Positions 25,248 to 34,143 of a stretch of DNA of 64,000 bases are shown piece after piece. Position 1 is the stretch's first letter, and each line of letters starts with the position of its first letter. Below the pieces are notes generated by a model. The model was not told where the DNA came from, made no database searches, and saw only the letters and a list, made by a program, of their open reading frames with translations. The translations under genes and the position numbers were made by a program. The stretch covers positions 1,922,001 to 1,986,000 of the forward strand of contig NZ_JBHUGF010000010.1 of assembly GCF_042681745.1 (NCBI RefSeq), written 5' to 3'. This stretch comes from Saccharibacillus nicotianae. GTDB lineage: Bacteria > Bacillota > Bacilli > Paenibacillales > Paenibacillaceae.

Positions 25248-26153
25248 TTAGTATTCTACATCGCTGTCTTTTTTACGTACTTTAAACTGGATCATAGTTA
25301 CAAGAATAATGATGGCAAATAGAACAATCGAACCTGCTGCTGCATAACCAAAGTTATTGCGTTGGAACCCTGTGTTGTAGATAAACAATGCCATAGACAT
25401 CGTACTGTTAATTGGACCACCTTTGGTCATAACAAGCGGCTCTTCAAAAAATTGAATCCAGCCGATTAGTGTTGTAATCGATACGAAAAAAGTAGCAAAG
25501 CTCAGTAAAGGAACCGTAATCTTGGTCAACTGTTCCCAGCGACTTGCTCCATCAATCTGAGCAGCTTCATAATACGTACGCGGAATCCCTTGTAATGCTG
25601 CTAAGAAAATGATCATATTCAGACCGATCGCTTTCCATACCGCCATAATAATCAGTGAGAACTTAGCAATCACCGGATCTTGTAACCAGCTCACAGGATC
25701 AATCCCGATAAAGCCTAACATCTGGTTAATCAGACCGTATTGTGAGTTGTACAAATAGCCCCAGATTACCGCTACAGCTACAATATTCGTAATTGAAGGC
25801 ATATAGTAAATTACGCGGAAAGATTTGAAAAGCCAACTGGTTCCTTGATTAATCAAAATCGCAATTGCCATCGAAATAATAACAACTGAAGGAACACCAA
25901 CAACTACAAAAATAAGAGTGTTAAACATTGACTTCTGGAATGTAGCATCCGAGAACAATCGAACAAAGTTATCAAATCCATTAAATTTGATATTCGAGAA
26001 GTCTGCCAATCCTGATAAGTTCATGTTGGTAAAACTAATAAAAATAGCGATAAAGATAGGAATAAATGAAAACAAAAACAAAATAATTAGCGTAGGTGCT
26101 ATAAACAAATATGGATATTTATATTTGTTTAATTTTTGCAAAGCGTTTTGCAT
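25248..26153 (-). CDS. Carbohydrate ABC transporter permease, MalF type
   Basis: A 301-residue inner-membrane permease with six hydrophobic segments, starting KYPYLFIAPTLIILFLFSFIPIFIAIFISF. The EAA motif is YYEAAQIDGASRWEQLTKITVPLL at about 195-218. It forms the heterodimeric channel with the MalG-type protein. GGAGGGAATCCAAT precedes the ATG. A long stem-loop lies between it and the binding protein gene upstream, which probably keeps binding-protein mRNA in excess over permease mRNA. Substrate is presumably the oligosaccharide cleaved by the GH94 enzyme. Confidence 0.93.
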   Translation of the reverse strand: MQNALQKLNKYKYPYLFIAPTLIILFLFSFIPIFIAIFISFTNMNLSGLADFSNIKFNGFDNFVRLFSDATFQKSMFNTLIFVVVGVPSVVIISMAIAILINQGTSWLFKSFRVIYYMPSITNIVAVAVIWGYLYNSQYGLINQMLGFIGIDPVSWLQDPVIAKFSLIIMAVWKAIGLNMIIFLAALQGIPRTYYEAAQIDGASRWEQLTKITVPLLSFATFFVSITTLIGWIQFFEEPLVMTKGGPINSTMSMALFIYNTGFQRNNFGYAAAGSIVLFAIIILVTMIQFKVRKKDSDVEY

Positions 26154-26208
26154 ATTGGATTCCCTCCTTCACAGAAGTTTTGACGTTCTGATATGCTATC
26201 GTTCTCTT

Positions 26209-26252
26209 CCAGATTCATACTAATCTATTAGAAGATCAGAGTATGAATCTGG
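26209..26252. repeat. Long intercistronic stem-loop
   Basis: A perfect 13-bp stem CCAGATTCATACT / AGTATGAATCTGG with an 18-base loop, extendable outward with a few mismatches (TTCTC / GAGAA). It lies between the first binding-protein gene and the MalF-type gene. No T-run follows, so mRNA stabilisation or processing is more likely than termination. Confidence 0.65.
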
Positions 26253-26292
26253 TGAGAATGATAGTTGATGTAGACACTGTTGTTGCAGGATT

Positions 26293-27555
26293 TTACTCAG
26301 CTAGCAAACTATCTGCGCCTGTGTTCACTTCTTCCATCTGCTCTTTGATATCTGCTCCACCGATTGTAATTTGTTGTAGAGCAGCTTTGATCAAGTCACC
26401 GATAGATTCCCATGATTTCACAAATGGAGAAGGACGTGCTGTATCTAATTGATCACGGAATGTTTGAACAATAGGTTTGTTGTTAAACACTTCGTTATCC
26501 CAAGCTTTCATGTTGGCAGGTAGATCCTGATCATGTTTATATTTAGCAACTTGTGTTTCAGGATCACTCATGAAAGCAATAAATTTAGCGGCATCGTCTT
26601 TATTGGTTGCGCTACTGAATACACTCCAGTTTGATCCACCAAGAATAGAAGCGCTTTTGCCACCTTCTTCTTTAGGAGGAATAATCGCTGTTGCCCATTG
26701 ATCTGCTTTTAGATCAGGCAGATCGGTTTTGATCTGATTTGCAGACCACGGACCACTGACAAACATCGGAATTAATCCTTGACCAAATGAAGGTAACAAT
26801 TTGATATCGCTCTGATTAGGTGTTAATCCTTCTTTGAAAAAGCTTGTCAAATACTCAATCGTTTCGATATAAGCAGGTTGGTTAAATTGTGCTTTGTTAT
26901 CACTGCTAATGACTTCACTCCCATTTTCCCAAGCATACGGAAGAGTAAAAGCTGCATCTTGAGTATCTAACAAAATACCGTATTTCCCTTTGCTTTTATC
27001 TGTTAATTTGGTAGCTGCATCTTTCAGTTCAGCCCAATCTTTCGGAGCTTCGTTATAACCTACTTGTTTCAACAAATCTGTGCGGTAGAACAGAACGCGA
27101 GTCTCCAAATACCACGGAATACCGACTAATTGGTCATTGACCTTCATCGTTTCTTGAGCACCTTTGAAAAAGTTCTCAGGTTTGAGATTCGGAAATTCTT
27201 CTGTATATGGAGTCAGATCAAGCAATGCTCCGGCATCAGCAAATTCTGGAATCCATGTCGTACCCATTTGGATAACATCCGGCCCTTTTTTGGAAGCAAC
27301 CGCAGTGAGCAATTTATCATGAGCGTTATCCCATGGAATAAACTGCGTTTCTACTTTGATGTCTGGATATTTTTTTTCAAAAGCAGGGATTAGTGTCGAA
27401 ATCGCATTGTCTTCTCCACCCATTCCCCATACTTTCAATACACGTTTACCGTCTGATGTTGTGGTCACGCCTGCTTCTTCTTTACTTCCACACGCTGCTA
27501 ATACTAATGAACTGATCAGTAACAATACCAACATTGATTTCCACATTTTAAACAT
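26293..27555 (-). CDS. Sugar ABC transporter substrate-binding lipoprotein (copy 1)
   Basis: A 420-residue family 1 extracellular solute-binding protein. The lipoprotein signal ends LVLAAC, with the lipid-modified Cys near residue 22, followed by GSKEEAG and then VLKVWGMGGEDNAISTLIPAFEKKYPDIKVE. The family pattern continues with GPDVIQMGTTWIPEFADAGALLDL. It captures the sugar outside the membrane for the MalF/MalG-type permeases. It is closely related along its whole length to the next gene, so the pair arose by tandem duplication. GGGGTGA lies 7 bases before the ATG. Confidence 0.93.
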   Translation of the reverse strand: MFKMWKSMLVLLLISSLVLAACGSKEEAGVTTTSDGKRVLKVWGMGGEDNAISTLIPAFEKKYPDIKVETQFIPWDNAHDKLLTAVASKKGPDVIQMGTTWIPEFADAGALLDLTPYTEEFPNLKPENFFKGAQETMKVNDQLVGIPWYLETRVLFYRTDLLKQVGYNEAPKDWAELKDAATKLTDKSKGKYGILLDTQDAAFTLPYAWENGSEVISSDNKAQFNQPAYIETIEYLTSFFKEGLTPNQSDIKLLPSFGQGLIPMFVSGPWSANQIKTDLPDLKADQWATAIIPPKEEGGKSASILGGSNWSVFSSATNKDDAAKFIAFMSDPETQVAKYKHDQDLPANMKAWDNEVFNNKPIVQTFRDQLDTARPSPFVKSWESIGDLIKAALQQITIGGADIKEQMEEVNTGADSLLAE

Positions 27556-27632
27556 TCATTTCACCCCGTTAGTTTAGTAAAGGCATATGAATCTTTGGCA
27601 AAGGATACTACACGAATTTGCAAAGCTTATAC

Positions 27633-27649
27633 GGGCAGCACCTCTGCCC
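27633..27649. repeat. GC-rich intercistronic hairpin between the two binding-protein genes
   Basis: GGGCAG / CTGCCC with a 5-base loop, 16 bases beyond the copy 2 stop. It has no T-run. It probably protects the upstream mRNA 3' end. Confidence 0.5.
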
Positions 27650-27665
27650 TGTGGATATCATGAGA

Positions 27666-28925
27666 TTAGTTGGCTAATAAGTCATCAGCCTGGCTGTTCA
27701 CCTGATCCATTTGTTCTTGAACATCAGCACCACCGATAGTGATTTCTTGCATAGCTGCTTTGATCAGATCTGCAATACTTTCCCAAGGTTTTACAAAAGG
27801 TGCTGGACGTGCTGTATCCATTTGTGTACGGAACGTTTGGATATCTTTGTTAGATGCAAGTGATTTGTCTTCCCATGCTTTAGTTGTAGAAGGTAAATCT
27901 TTAGTTAATTCATACCATTTCACTTGTACTTCTGGTTCATTCATATACGAAATGAATTTAGCTGCATCATCTTTATTCGTAGCACTACTGAATACAGATA
28001 GACTTGATCCACCTAGGATAGAAGCACTTTTACCGCTTTCATCTTTAGCAGGAATCGTAACTGTTCCCCATTGATCGTCTTTTAGATCAGGCAATTCATC
28101 TTTGATCTGTTGCACTGACCACGGTCCGCTAATAAACATAGGAATAATACCTTCACCAAACGATGGTAGAAGTTTTAAATCAACTTGCGAAGGTGCTAAT
28201 TTTTCAGTAAAGAAACTGCTCAAATATTTGACAGCATCCACATATGGAGGTTGGTTAAATTGAGCTTTGTTATCGCTACCAATTACTTCACTACCATTTT
28301 CCCAAGCGAATGGAAGTGTGAATACTTGATCCTGGCTGTCTAGCAAAATACCATAATTGCCATTTCCTCTAGCTGCCAATTTAGTTGCTGCATCTTTCAA
28401 TTCTGTCCATGTTTTCGGTGGTTCGTTATAACCTACTTCTTTGAGTAGATCTGCACGATAGAACAATACGCGAGTATCGATGTACCACGGAATCCCTACA
28501 AGTTGATCATTGTATGTCATCGTTTGTTGAGCGCCTTTGAAGAAATTATCGACTTTCAGATTCGGATATTTGTCTGTGTATGAAGATAAATCTAGCAAAG
28601 CTCCAGCATCTGCAAATTCTGGAATCCAACCCAATCCCATTTGCACAACATCAGGCCCTTTTTTGGAAGCAACTGCTGTTAGCAATTTATCATGAGCGTT
28701 ATCCCAAGGAATCGCTTGTACTTCGACTTTGATATCAGGATTCGCTTTTTCAAAATCAGGTACGATTTTAGAAAGAGCTGTACCTTCCGCACCCATTCCC
28801 CATACTTTTAGAACGCGCTTACCATCTGATGTTGTTGCAGCCGCTTCTTCTTTGTTGCCACATGCTGACAAGATCAGAGAAAAGATCAACATACAAGCTA
28901 CAACGGTTTTCCATGTTTTTGTCAT
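27666..28925 (-). CDS. Sugar ABC transporter substrate-binding lipoprotein (copy 2)
   Basis: A 419-residue lipoprotein with lipobox LILSAC near residue 21, then GNKEEAAA and the mature start VLKVWGMGAEGTALSKIVPDFEKANPDIKVE. Long stretches are identical or nearly so to copy 1, for example IPWDNAHDKLLTAVASKKGPD. Divergence is scattered evenly, so both copies appear to be kept functional. It may bind a different chain length or sugar, delivering to the same permease pair. GAGGTGA lies 7 bases before the ATG. It follows the LacI gene by 73 bases, with a TATAAT-like hexamer in the gap that may give an extra promoter. Confidence 0.93.
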   Translation of the reverse strand: MTKTWKTVVACMLIFSLILSACGNKEEAAATTSDGKRVLKVWGMGAEGTALSKIVPDFEKANPDIKVEVQAIPWDNAHDKLLTAVASKKGPDVVQMGLGWIPEFADAGALLDLSSYTDKYPNLKVDNFFKGAQQTMTYNDQLVGIPWYIDTRVLFYRADLLKEVGYNEPPKTWTELKDAATKLAARGNGNYGILLDSQDQVFTLPFAWENGSEVIGSDNKAQFNQPPYVDAVKYLSSFFTEKLAPSQVDLKLLPSFGEGIIPMFISGPWSVQQIKDELPDLKDDQWGTVTIPAKDESGKSASILGGSSLSVFSSATNKDDAAKFISYMNEPEVQVKWYELTKDLPSTTKAWEDKSLASNKDIQTFRTQMDTARPAPFVKPWESIADLIKAAMQEITIGGADVQEQMDQVNSQADDLLAN

Positions 28926-28998
28926 TCAATTCACCTCGTTATTATTATAGAGAATGCTTACAATCGGTATTGCTTGTAATGAATCAGTTGTAACTGAC

Positions 28999-29994
28999 TT
29001 ATAAAGGAGAACGTACCGTACCACGCGAAACCAATTCAGTATCCAGTTTGTACTGTGGACTAACCGTTTCTCCTTTTAAAATCTGAAAAATCAGATGTAC
29101 AGCCAATGCCCCTACTTCATAATCAGGTTGACGTACTGTTGTTAAAGACGGTGTCAAAAACCGCGCTTGGACAATATCATCAAAACCAATCACTGATATA
29201 TCATCAGGAACAACAATCCCCGCTTCATTCAAAGCTGTTATTCCTCCTAATGCCATTTCATCATTTGCAAAAAAGACAGCCTCTGGAATTTCGCCTTGTG
29301 CAATCATTAATTTGACTGCGCGGTAACCACCTTCTTCGGTAAAGTTACCTATCAGATTCCAACGTGGTTCAATCGTTAATCCATGTTTGTTCATCGCTTG
29401 TACAAACCCGTTATAACGGTCTTTATTATGCTTACTGCTTGCCGGCCCGGATACATAAGCAATTTTGCGATGACCAGCTTCGATTAAATGTTCGGTAGCT
29501 AAAATACCACCTTTTTCATTATCTGCTTCGACATAGCAGACACTTTCATGCTCTAATCTTCGATCTAACATCACGATAGGGAATCCTTCACGAGCCGATT
29601 CCAAAATCGTACGATCTGGAATATTATGAGCAAGGATAATAGCACCATCTACCCTTTTCTCTTTAATAAATTTGACCGCTGTTGATGATTCTCCACCAAT
29701 CGAGCTACAAGCAATTAAGTCGTATCCGTTGTTAAGGCTTACTTCTTGCACGCCTTTAATCAACCTAGAGTAGTATGGACCAGACAAATCACTTAACAAT
29801 AAAGCAATCGTATTTGTTTTGGAGCGCTTCAGATCAGAAGCAATTCCATTCTTCTGATAATTTAACTGTTTAGCAGCAACAATCACTTTATCGCGTGTCT
29901 TAGGACTAACTCTTCCGATTCCATTTAGCGCATAGGACGCAGTCGATACTGCGACACCTGCTAAAGCGGCTACATCCTTGATCGTTGCTCCCAT
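28999..29994 (-). CDS. LacI-family transcriptional repressor
   Basis: A 331-residue regulator of normal LacI length. The N-terminal helix-turn-helix TIKDVAALAGVAVSTASYALNGIGRVSPKTRDKV (residues 4-37) includes the hinge-side ALNG. A periplasmic-binding-protein-like sensor domain follows (TNTIALLLSDLSGPYYSRLIKGVQE, then VDGAIILAHN, IGFDDIVQARFLTPSLTTVRQP). GGGGGGAAG lies upstream of the ATG. Two palindromes with the LacI-type core CGAAACGTTTCG lie upstream, so autoregulation and control of the sugar operon are likely. The inducer is probably the imported sugar or a product of the GH94 enzyme. Confidence 0.94.
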   Translation of the reverse strand: MGATIKDVAALAGVAVSTASYALNGIGRVSPKTRDKVIVAAKQLNYQKNGIASDLKRSKTNTIALLLSDLSGPYYSRLIKGVQEVSLNNGYDLIACSSIGGESSTAVKFIKEKRVDGAIILAHNIPDRTILESAREGFPIVMLDRRLEHESVCYVEADNEKGGILATEHLIEAGHRKIAYVSGPASSKHNKDRYNGFVQAMNKHGLTIEPRWNLIGNFTEEGGYRAVKLMIAQGEIPEAVFFANDEMALGGITALNEAGIVVPDDISVIGFDDIVQARFLTPSLTTVRQPDYEVGALAVHLIFQILKGETVSPQYKLDTELVSRGTVRSPL

Positions 29995-30022
29995 TGACTT
30001 CCCCCCTGGTGTTAATTAGCTA

Positions 30023-30038
30023 ATCGAAACGTTTCGAT
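30023..30038. promoter_or_regulatory. LacI-type operator O1
   Basis: A perfect palindrome ATCGAAACGTTTCGAT, 29 bases before the LacI start codon. It has the central CG typical of LacI/CcpA-family sites, but its symmetric arms do not match the cre consensus, so it suggests a dedicated operator. Confidence 0.7.
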
Positions 30039-30207
30039 AAAATCATAAAAAAATGATTTACCCTTTTCTATCCATACTAGAAACAAAGGGATTAAAAAAT
30101 GGATTTTTATGGATTTTAAGCTAAAAAAGCTAATTTTATACGGCTTATTCACTAATTATTAATGTATTCTGTATAAAATTCATCATGTAGAGTTTTATAT
30201 CATTTTG

Positions 30208-30221
30208 TCGAAACGTTTCTA
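30208..30221. promoter_or_regulatory. LacI-type operator O2
   Basis: TCGAAACGTTTCTA shares the GAAACGTTTC core with O1, about 185 bases further upstream. Such spacing would permit repression by DNA looping. The rest of 29995-30328 is AT-rich and holds no believable gene. Confidence 0.6.
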
Positions 30222-30328
30222 CACGCTTATTATATATCTGCTTGTAACCGATTTCAATACCTTTTAAAATTTTTTTGTTATTTTGTCGAATGTAGTGGTG
30301 TGAATCGCGGGTTACACAAGGTGTATTT

Positions 30329-30631
30329 TCAATAAAGTCCAAATCGATCGATATGATCTTGTAGTCCTTCTTGTTTTAAAATACGTAATTGCTCTACTCC
30401 AAATAAATCAAAGTGTGGATAACGCTCACGAAAATGAATATAACGAGGGTTAAGCTGATGTTCTCTACACCAGTTTTGTAACTTTTCGATATCTGCACAA
30501 CCTACTTTGGTCACTGTACGCATATTGGGAAATCGATCATCGATCCAATAATGAGTTAAAAAAGCGATTTGTCCATCACTTACTTGTTGTTTCCAGTGGT
30601 TTAATTGTGATCGATCTATACCAAATGCCAT
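30329..30631 (-). CDS. Conserved hypothetical protein (YneQ-like)
   Basis: A 100-residue soluble protein with a distinctive block IAFLTHYWIDDRFPNMRTVTKVGCADIEKLQNWC and a C-terminal YPHFDLFGVEQ. From memory this resembles B. subtilis YneQ-type proteins of unknown function. The frame opens with GTG at 30640, but AAAGGTGA sits 5-6 bases before ATG 30631, which I prefer. Trp, Tyr, Cys and His are plentiful for its size; no known catalytic motif is visible. It appears monocistronic. Confidence 0.78.
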   Translation of the reverse strand: MAFGIDRSQLNHWKQQVSDGQIAFLTHYWIDDRFPNMRTVTKVGCADIEKLQNWCREHQLNPRYIHFRERYPHFDLFGVEQLRILKQEGLQDHIDRFGLY

Positions 30632-30769
30632 TATTTTCACCTTTCTTAGTCAAACATATATTGATTTAAAGTGTTAACGGAAATCATTGTAGCAAAAAAG
30701 ATCAACTCTATTGTCAGCAGCTGATCGATTGCTTTATTCATTATGCTCTATTCAAACGCACACATGTGC

Positions 30770-31045
30770 TTACCTATTTTTCTCTTTTTCTTTTTCTTGC
30801 TCTTCTAGTTTTTTAGCCATTCCTTCAGGATACGCATTTTCACTAGACGACGAAGATTTAGTTGCATCTTTATCTTTTTCTTCTTTTTTCTCCATATTTA
30901 AATCTTCCATAGGCATAGGATCTACATTTTGCTCGGATTCAAAACGATCAAAAAGACTTTCGTTTTCAGTAGGATAATGTTCAGGATGATCACGCTTGCC
31001 TTGTTGTTCTTCAATTTTATCGTTTTTTCTTGGCTCAGTCATCAT
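30770..31045 (-). CDS. Small highly charged hydrophilic protein
   Basis: A 91-residue protein almost entirely Glu, Lys, Asp, Ser and Asn. It has no hydrophobic core, so it is likely disordered or an extended helix (KKLEEQEKEKEKNR at the end). AAAGGAG lies 8 bases before ATG 31045; a second ATG follows immediately and is an equal candidate. I do not recognise it. Such low-complexity proteins are common as small stress or spore-associated proteins in Bacillota, but nothing here shows that. Confidence 0.6.
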   Translation of the reverse strand: MMTEPRKNDKIEEQQGKRDHPEHYPTENESLFDRFESEQNVDPMPMEDLNMEKKEEKDKDATKSSSSSENAYPEGMAKKLEEQEKEKEKNR

Positions 31046-31175
31046 TAATCTCTCCTTTGGCTATATCTACATCGTACAAAGTATAGAATAAATAGTAGTT
31101 ACTGTACTTTACCTCTCTACAAAAAATTGAAACAATTTCTTAATCCTTCTTATAACAATCCTAACCATTTCACAT

Positions 31176-31227
31176 CAAAAAAACGCGCCTTCTAGCCGCT
31201 AGAAAGCGATCTACAAAGACGCGTTTT
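31176..31227 (-). terminator. Terminator of the lactonase gene
   Basis: AAAACGCG / CGCGTTTT with TTCTAG/CTAGAA inside, then T7 on the minus strand. Confidence 0.85.
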
Positions 31228-31242
31228 GGGATTATTTTATTA

Positions 31243-32322
31243 TTAGATATAGACTGACCATACACATACAGGTTTGGAGACTTCTACACTTTTACCTGTG
31301 TATGTTAATTTACCTGTTGTAGCATCTACAGTGAACGTAACGATATTATTACCATCACGATTAGCTGCAAGCAAATAATTACCATTCGGTGTTAATGAGA
31401 AATGTCTTGGATGTCCACCTTCTGTAGATACGTGTTGTACTAGAGTTAATTGACCTGTTGCTTGATCAACTTCATATTGCACAATACTGTCATGCCCGCG
31501 GTTAGATCCGTAGACAAAGCGACCATCTTTCGAAATAGCAATTTCTGCACAACCATTTTCACCATCATAATCAGCCGGCAATGTGGAAATGCTATGAATT
31601 TCGCTTAATGTACCGTTGCTACCATCATACTCATATGCTGTTACCGTTGAATTTAACTCATTAATAACAAACGCATATTTTCCATTCGGATGGAATACAA
31701 GATGACGAGGTCCTGCACCTGGTGCAGTCACTTGCTCTGCTACACGCTCTAATTTACCTTCTGCTTGATCTAGTGCATATGTGTAAATACGATCCAATCC
31801 TAAATCCTGAACCAAAAGGTATTTTCCTGTAGGATCATAGAAGGAAGAATGAGGATGTGGACGATCTTGATTCGGATGTACACTATGTCCTTCATGTTGT
31901 TGTACATCTAATGATTCACCAATTTGACCATCTTCGCGAATCGCAAATAATCCTACCATACCCCCATGATAACTGGTTACACTCAAGTACTTACTATCGT
32001 CAGAACGCTGAATATGGCAAGTTGGTGCACCGACAGTATTCAGGCGATTCAATAAATGAATACTTCCTTTTGCAGGATCAATAGCAAAAGAAGAAGCTTC
32101 ACCGATCTTGGTACCGTCAGAATAAGCAGCTTCACCAATGGCATACAATCGACCTGCTGGAGCATCGACGTTTAGAAATGTAGGATTTTTGAGTCCCATA
32201 AAAGCATCAGTCTGAGTAAGCTCACCTGTTGCTTCATCAAAACTGTATACATATACACCATTATCTGTTGATTCTGCGTAAGAGCCTGCAAATACAAGCA
32301 AGCGTTGATTCGTGTTAGTCAT
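31243..32322 (-). CDS. Lactonase family protein (6-phosphogluconolactonase-like beta-propeller)
   Basis: A 359-residue seven-bladed beta-propeller of the YbhE/Pgl-like lactonase family. Repeated blades read as F-x-x-D-x-x-T-G-x-L with a following variable loop, for example YSFDEATGELTQTDAF, YEVDQATGQLTLVQ and FTVDATTGKLTYTG. The segment GAGPRHLVFHPNGKYAFVINEL is the conserved core with Arg and His near the central channel. It may hydrolyse 6-phosphogluconolactone in the pentose phosphate pathway or another lactone. The frame is open to a GTG at 32337, but GGAGG lies 8 bases before ATG 32322. It is divergent from an SLH protein. Confidence 0.9.
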   Translation of the reverse strand: MTNTNQRLLVFAGSYAESTDNGVYVYSFDEATGELTQTDAFMGLKNPTFLNVDAPAGRLYAIGEAAYSDGTKIGEASSFAIDPAKGSIHLLNRLNTVGAPTCHIQRSDDSKYLSVTSYHGGMVGLFAIREDGQIGESLDVQQHEGHSVHPNQDRPHPHSSFYDPTGKYLLVQDLGLDRIYTYALDQAEGKLERVAEQVTAPGAGPRHLVFHPNGKYAFVINELNSTVTAYEYDGSNGTLSEIHSISTLPADYDGENGCAEIAISKDGRFVYGSNRGHDSIVQYEVDQATGQLTLVQHVSTEGGHPRHFSLTPNGNYLLAANRDGNNIVTFTVDATTGKLTYTGKSVEVSKPVCVWSVYI

Positions 32323-32527
32323 ATGTGATTCCTCCACTCTATTTATATGTTATTTCTTAACTATGAACAAAAAGTTCCTCTATATAAGGTAACGCCTTCT
32401 GACCAAAAAATCAAAGTTCATTATCCAAATACTGATATAGATTTATAAAGAACTGTAAGTTACACTAAATATAATCCAACTTTTGTAAAGTCTAACGATT
32501 CTAATCTATCCAAGTGGGGTGAGTTCA

Positions 32528-33208
32528 ATGATGGTTCGCAGATGTATGTTAGGGCTTGCGAGTTTTTTATTACTGGCTTCAGGTAACCAAGCTTTTGCCG
32601 CTTTCGATGATCTAGATAACACTTTGGACAAAAAGAAGATAGAATATTTGGATGAATATCATATTTTGACAGGTATCACTGAAACAACTTATGCTCCAGA
32701 ACATACGTTAAATGTTGCGCAAGGTGTAAGTTCACTTGTAAAAGGGCTTGATCTCAATATTGATAATATGCGCTTTATCAAAAAGCCAGAAGCAAGTGAT
32801 TACTATACACGTATCAGTAATGACGCATGGTATAGTAGCGATATGATTATTGCCCATCATAATGGATTGGACATACCGGCAGATGTAGATGTGACAACTG
32901 CTATGACACGCGGTCAATTTGCTACTTTACTCTGGCAAGCTGTAGAACAAGTCGATCCTGATATCAATGAATCCGGTGGTAACAATATAACATCCGCCAA
33001 AGCCAACCAACCGATTGCCGATAGCACCTCATTATCTGCTATAGATCAACAAATGGTAGAACAGGTTATTCATAATGAGATCGCTACACTCGATCAAAAA
33101 GGTAAATTTTACCCGGATGAACCGATTACCCGCGCAGAAGCCGCAGTCATGTTATACAATGCGATAGAATTGACAGGTAAGCTGGGTAGTGTAGGCACAA
33201 TCGAATAA
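32528..33208 (+). CDS. Secreted SLH-domain protein (S-layer homology)
   Basis: A 226-residue exported protein. The signal peptide is at residues 1-25 (MMVRRCMLGLASFLLLASGNQAFA). The mature part reads as S-layer homology repeats that anchor to pyruvylated secondary cell-wall polymer: FDDLDNTLDKKKIEYLDEYHILTGITETTYAPEHTLNVAQGV, a middle AWYSSDMIIAHHNGL..TAMTRGQFATLLW, and a last FYPDEPITRAEAAVMLYNAI. The track start at GTG 32519 overlaps the GGGGTGAG RBS, so ATG 32528 or 32531 is better. It has no other domain and may be a small cell-wall anchored structural protein. Confidence 0.85.
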   Translation: MMVRRCMLGLASFLLLASGNQAFAAFDDLDNTLDKKKIEYLDEYHILTGITETTYAPEHTLNVAQGVSSLVKGLDLNIDNMRFIKKPEASDYYTRISNDAWYSSDMIIAHHNGLDIPADVDVTTAMTRGQFATLLWQAVEQVDPDINESGGNNITSAKANQPIADSTSLSAIDQQMVEQVIHNEIATLDQKGKFYPDEPITRAEAAVMLYNAIELTGKLGSVGTIE

Positions 33209-33284
33209 CAGAATAAAATAAGATCAGAAAACAACAACTGTTATACAAATAAATGAATCCTTTTTTATACATTTTTATACAGCA

Positions 33285-33336
33285 AACTCCTTTACTGTAG
33301 AGCTTATATGAGCACTATAGTAAAGGAGTTTTTTTG
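33285..33336 (+). terminator. Terminator of the SLH protein gene
   Basis: AAACTCCTTTACT / AGTAAAGGAGTTT with an imperfect inner stem, then T7. Confidence 0.88.
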
Positions 33337-33379
33337 ATTGCCTATTTAGATCATTTTGGACATATTATGATTTGCGTGA

Positions 33380-33931
33380 TCAATAATCTGTACGACGTTG
33401 CCAATCTTCTACAGTGATGGCATATAGAGCATGATCTTCCCAATTGCCGTTGATATGTAAGTAACGTTTAGCTAGACCTTCATGGCGAAATCCAGACTTT
33501 TCTAACACTCGTAATGATGGCGTATTCCATGGCATCACCCCTGCTTGTAACCGATGAAGCTGTCCTTCAGTAAAAGCAAACTGTAGACATTGTTGCACAG
33601 CAGCCGAAGCATAACCTTTGCCATGATGATCTTTATCTATAAAGTATCCCAGATTTCCATTTTGAAAAGGCCCGCGTGCTACTCCGCTGATTTCGATTCT
33701 TCCTACTAATTGTTGGCTAATAGATTCAAATATCCCAAATACATAACCCAGACCTGCTTCAAAATTCCGTTCTCCATTCATGATCATTTCTTGCTGAGCT
33801 TCAAGTGTCCAATACGACTCCGGGCGAATCGGTTCATATTTTTGCAAATACTCTCGATTGTGATGACGTAACTGTAATAGTAGATCAGCATAAGTCATTG
33901 TAAGTGGCTTTAAATCAACTTTTGATTGCAT
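33380..33931 (-). CDS. GNAT N-acetyltransferase, RimJ/RimL type
   Basis: A 183-residue cytosolic acetyltransferase of the ribosomal-protein-alanine N-acetyltransferase class. LRHHNREYLQKYEP lies near the start, NLGYFIDKDHHGKGYASAAVQQCLQFAF carries the acetyl-CoA loop (Gly-x-Gly-Tyr-Ala), and RVLEKSGFRHEGLAKRYLHINGNWEDHALYAIT is the classic RimJ C-terminal half. The frame is open to 33964 with an internal AAGGAGG, so ATG 33931 is the likely start although the spacing is long (about 11 bases). The true substrate may be a small molecule or another protein. It is monocistronic. Confidence 0.9.
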   Translation of the reverse strand: MQSKVDLKPLTMTYADLLLQLRHHNREYLQKYEPIRPESYWTLEAQQEMIMNGERNFEAGLGYVFGIFESISQQLVGRIEISGVARGPFQNGNLGYFIDKDHHGKGYASAAVQQCLQFAFTEGQLHRLQAGVMPWNTPSLRVLEKSGFRHEGLAKRYLHINGNWEDHALYAITVEDWQRRTDY

Positions 33932-34086
33932 AAAATATTCATCCTCCTTTGTTCTATGTATCATAAAACAATTATTATTTTTGTTCTATACCTATCGTTT
34001 ATACATTATTATCCTGCATTTTGTACAAAAATATACTTATTTTTGTCCATTTTATCTTTGTGATTGATACGCTATGATGTTTTTAA

Positions 34087-34101
34087 CGATAATGATTCTC
34101 A
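34087..34101. promoter_or_regulatory. Fur box upstream of the siderophore-binding protein gene
   Basis: CGATAATGATTCTCA differs from TGATAATNATTATCA at two positions. A second overlapping half (TGATTCTCATTA) strengthens it. It lies 40-57 bases before the start codon. Confidence 0.7.
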
Positions 34102-34143
34102 TTATTAAAACGATTTTAGATTGCATTTTATAGGGGGATTATG

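Noticed and set aside
30145..30342. 65-aa minus-strand open frame after the YneQ-like gene
   Set aside because: Runs across the LacI operator O2 and promoter region, lacks a ribosome binding site and overlaps the previous gene's end.
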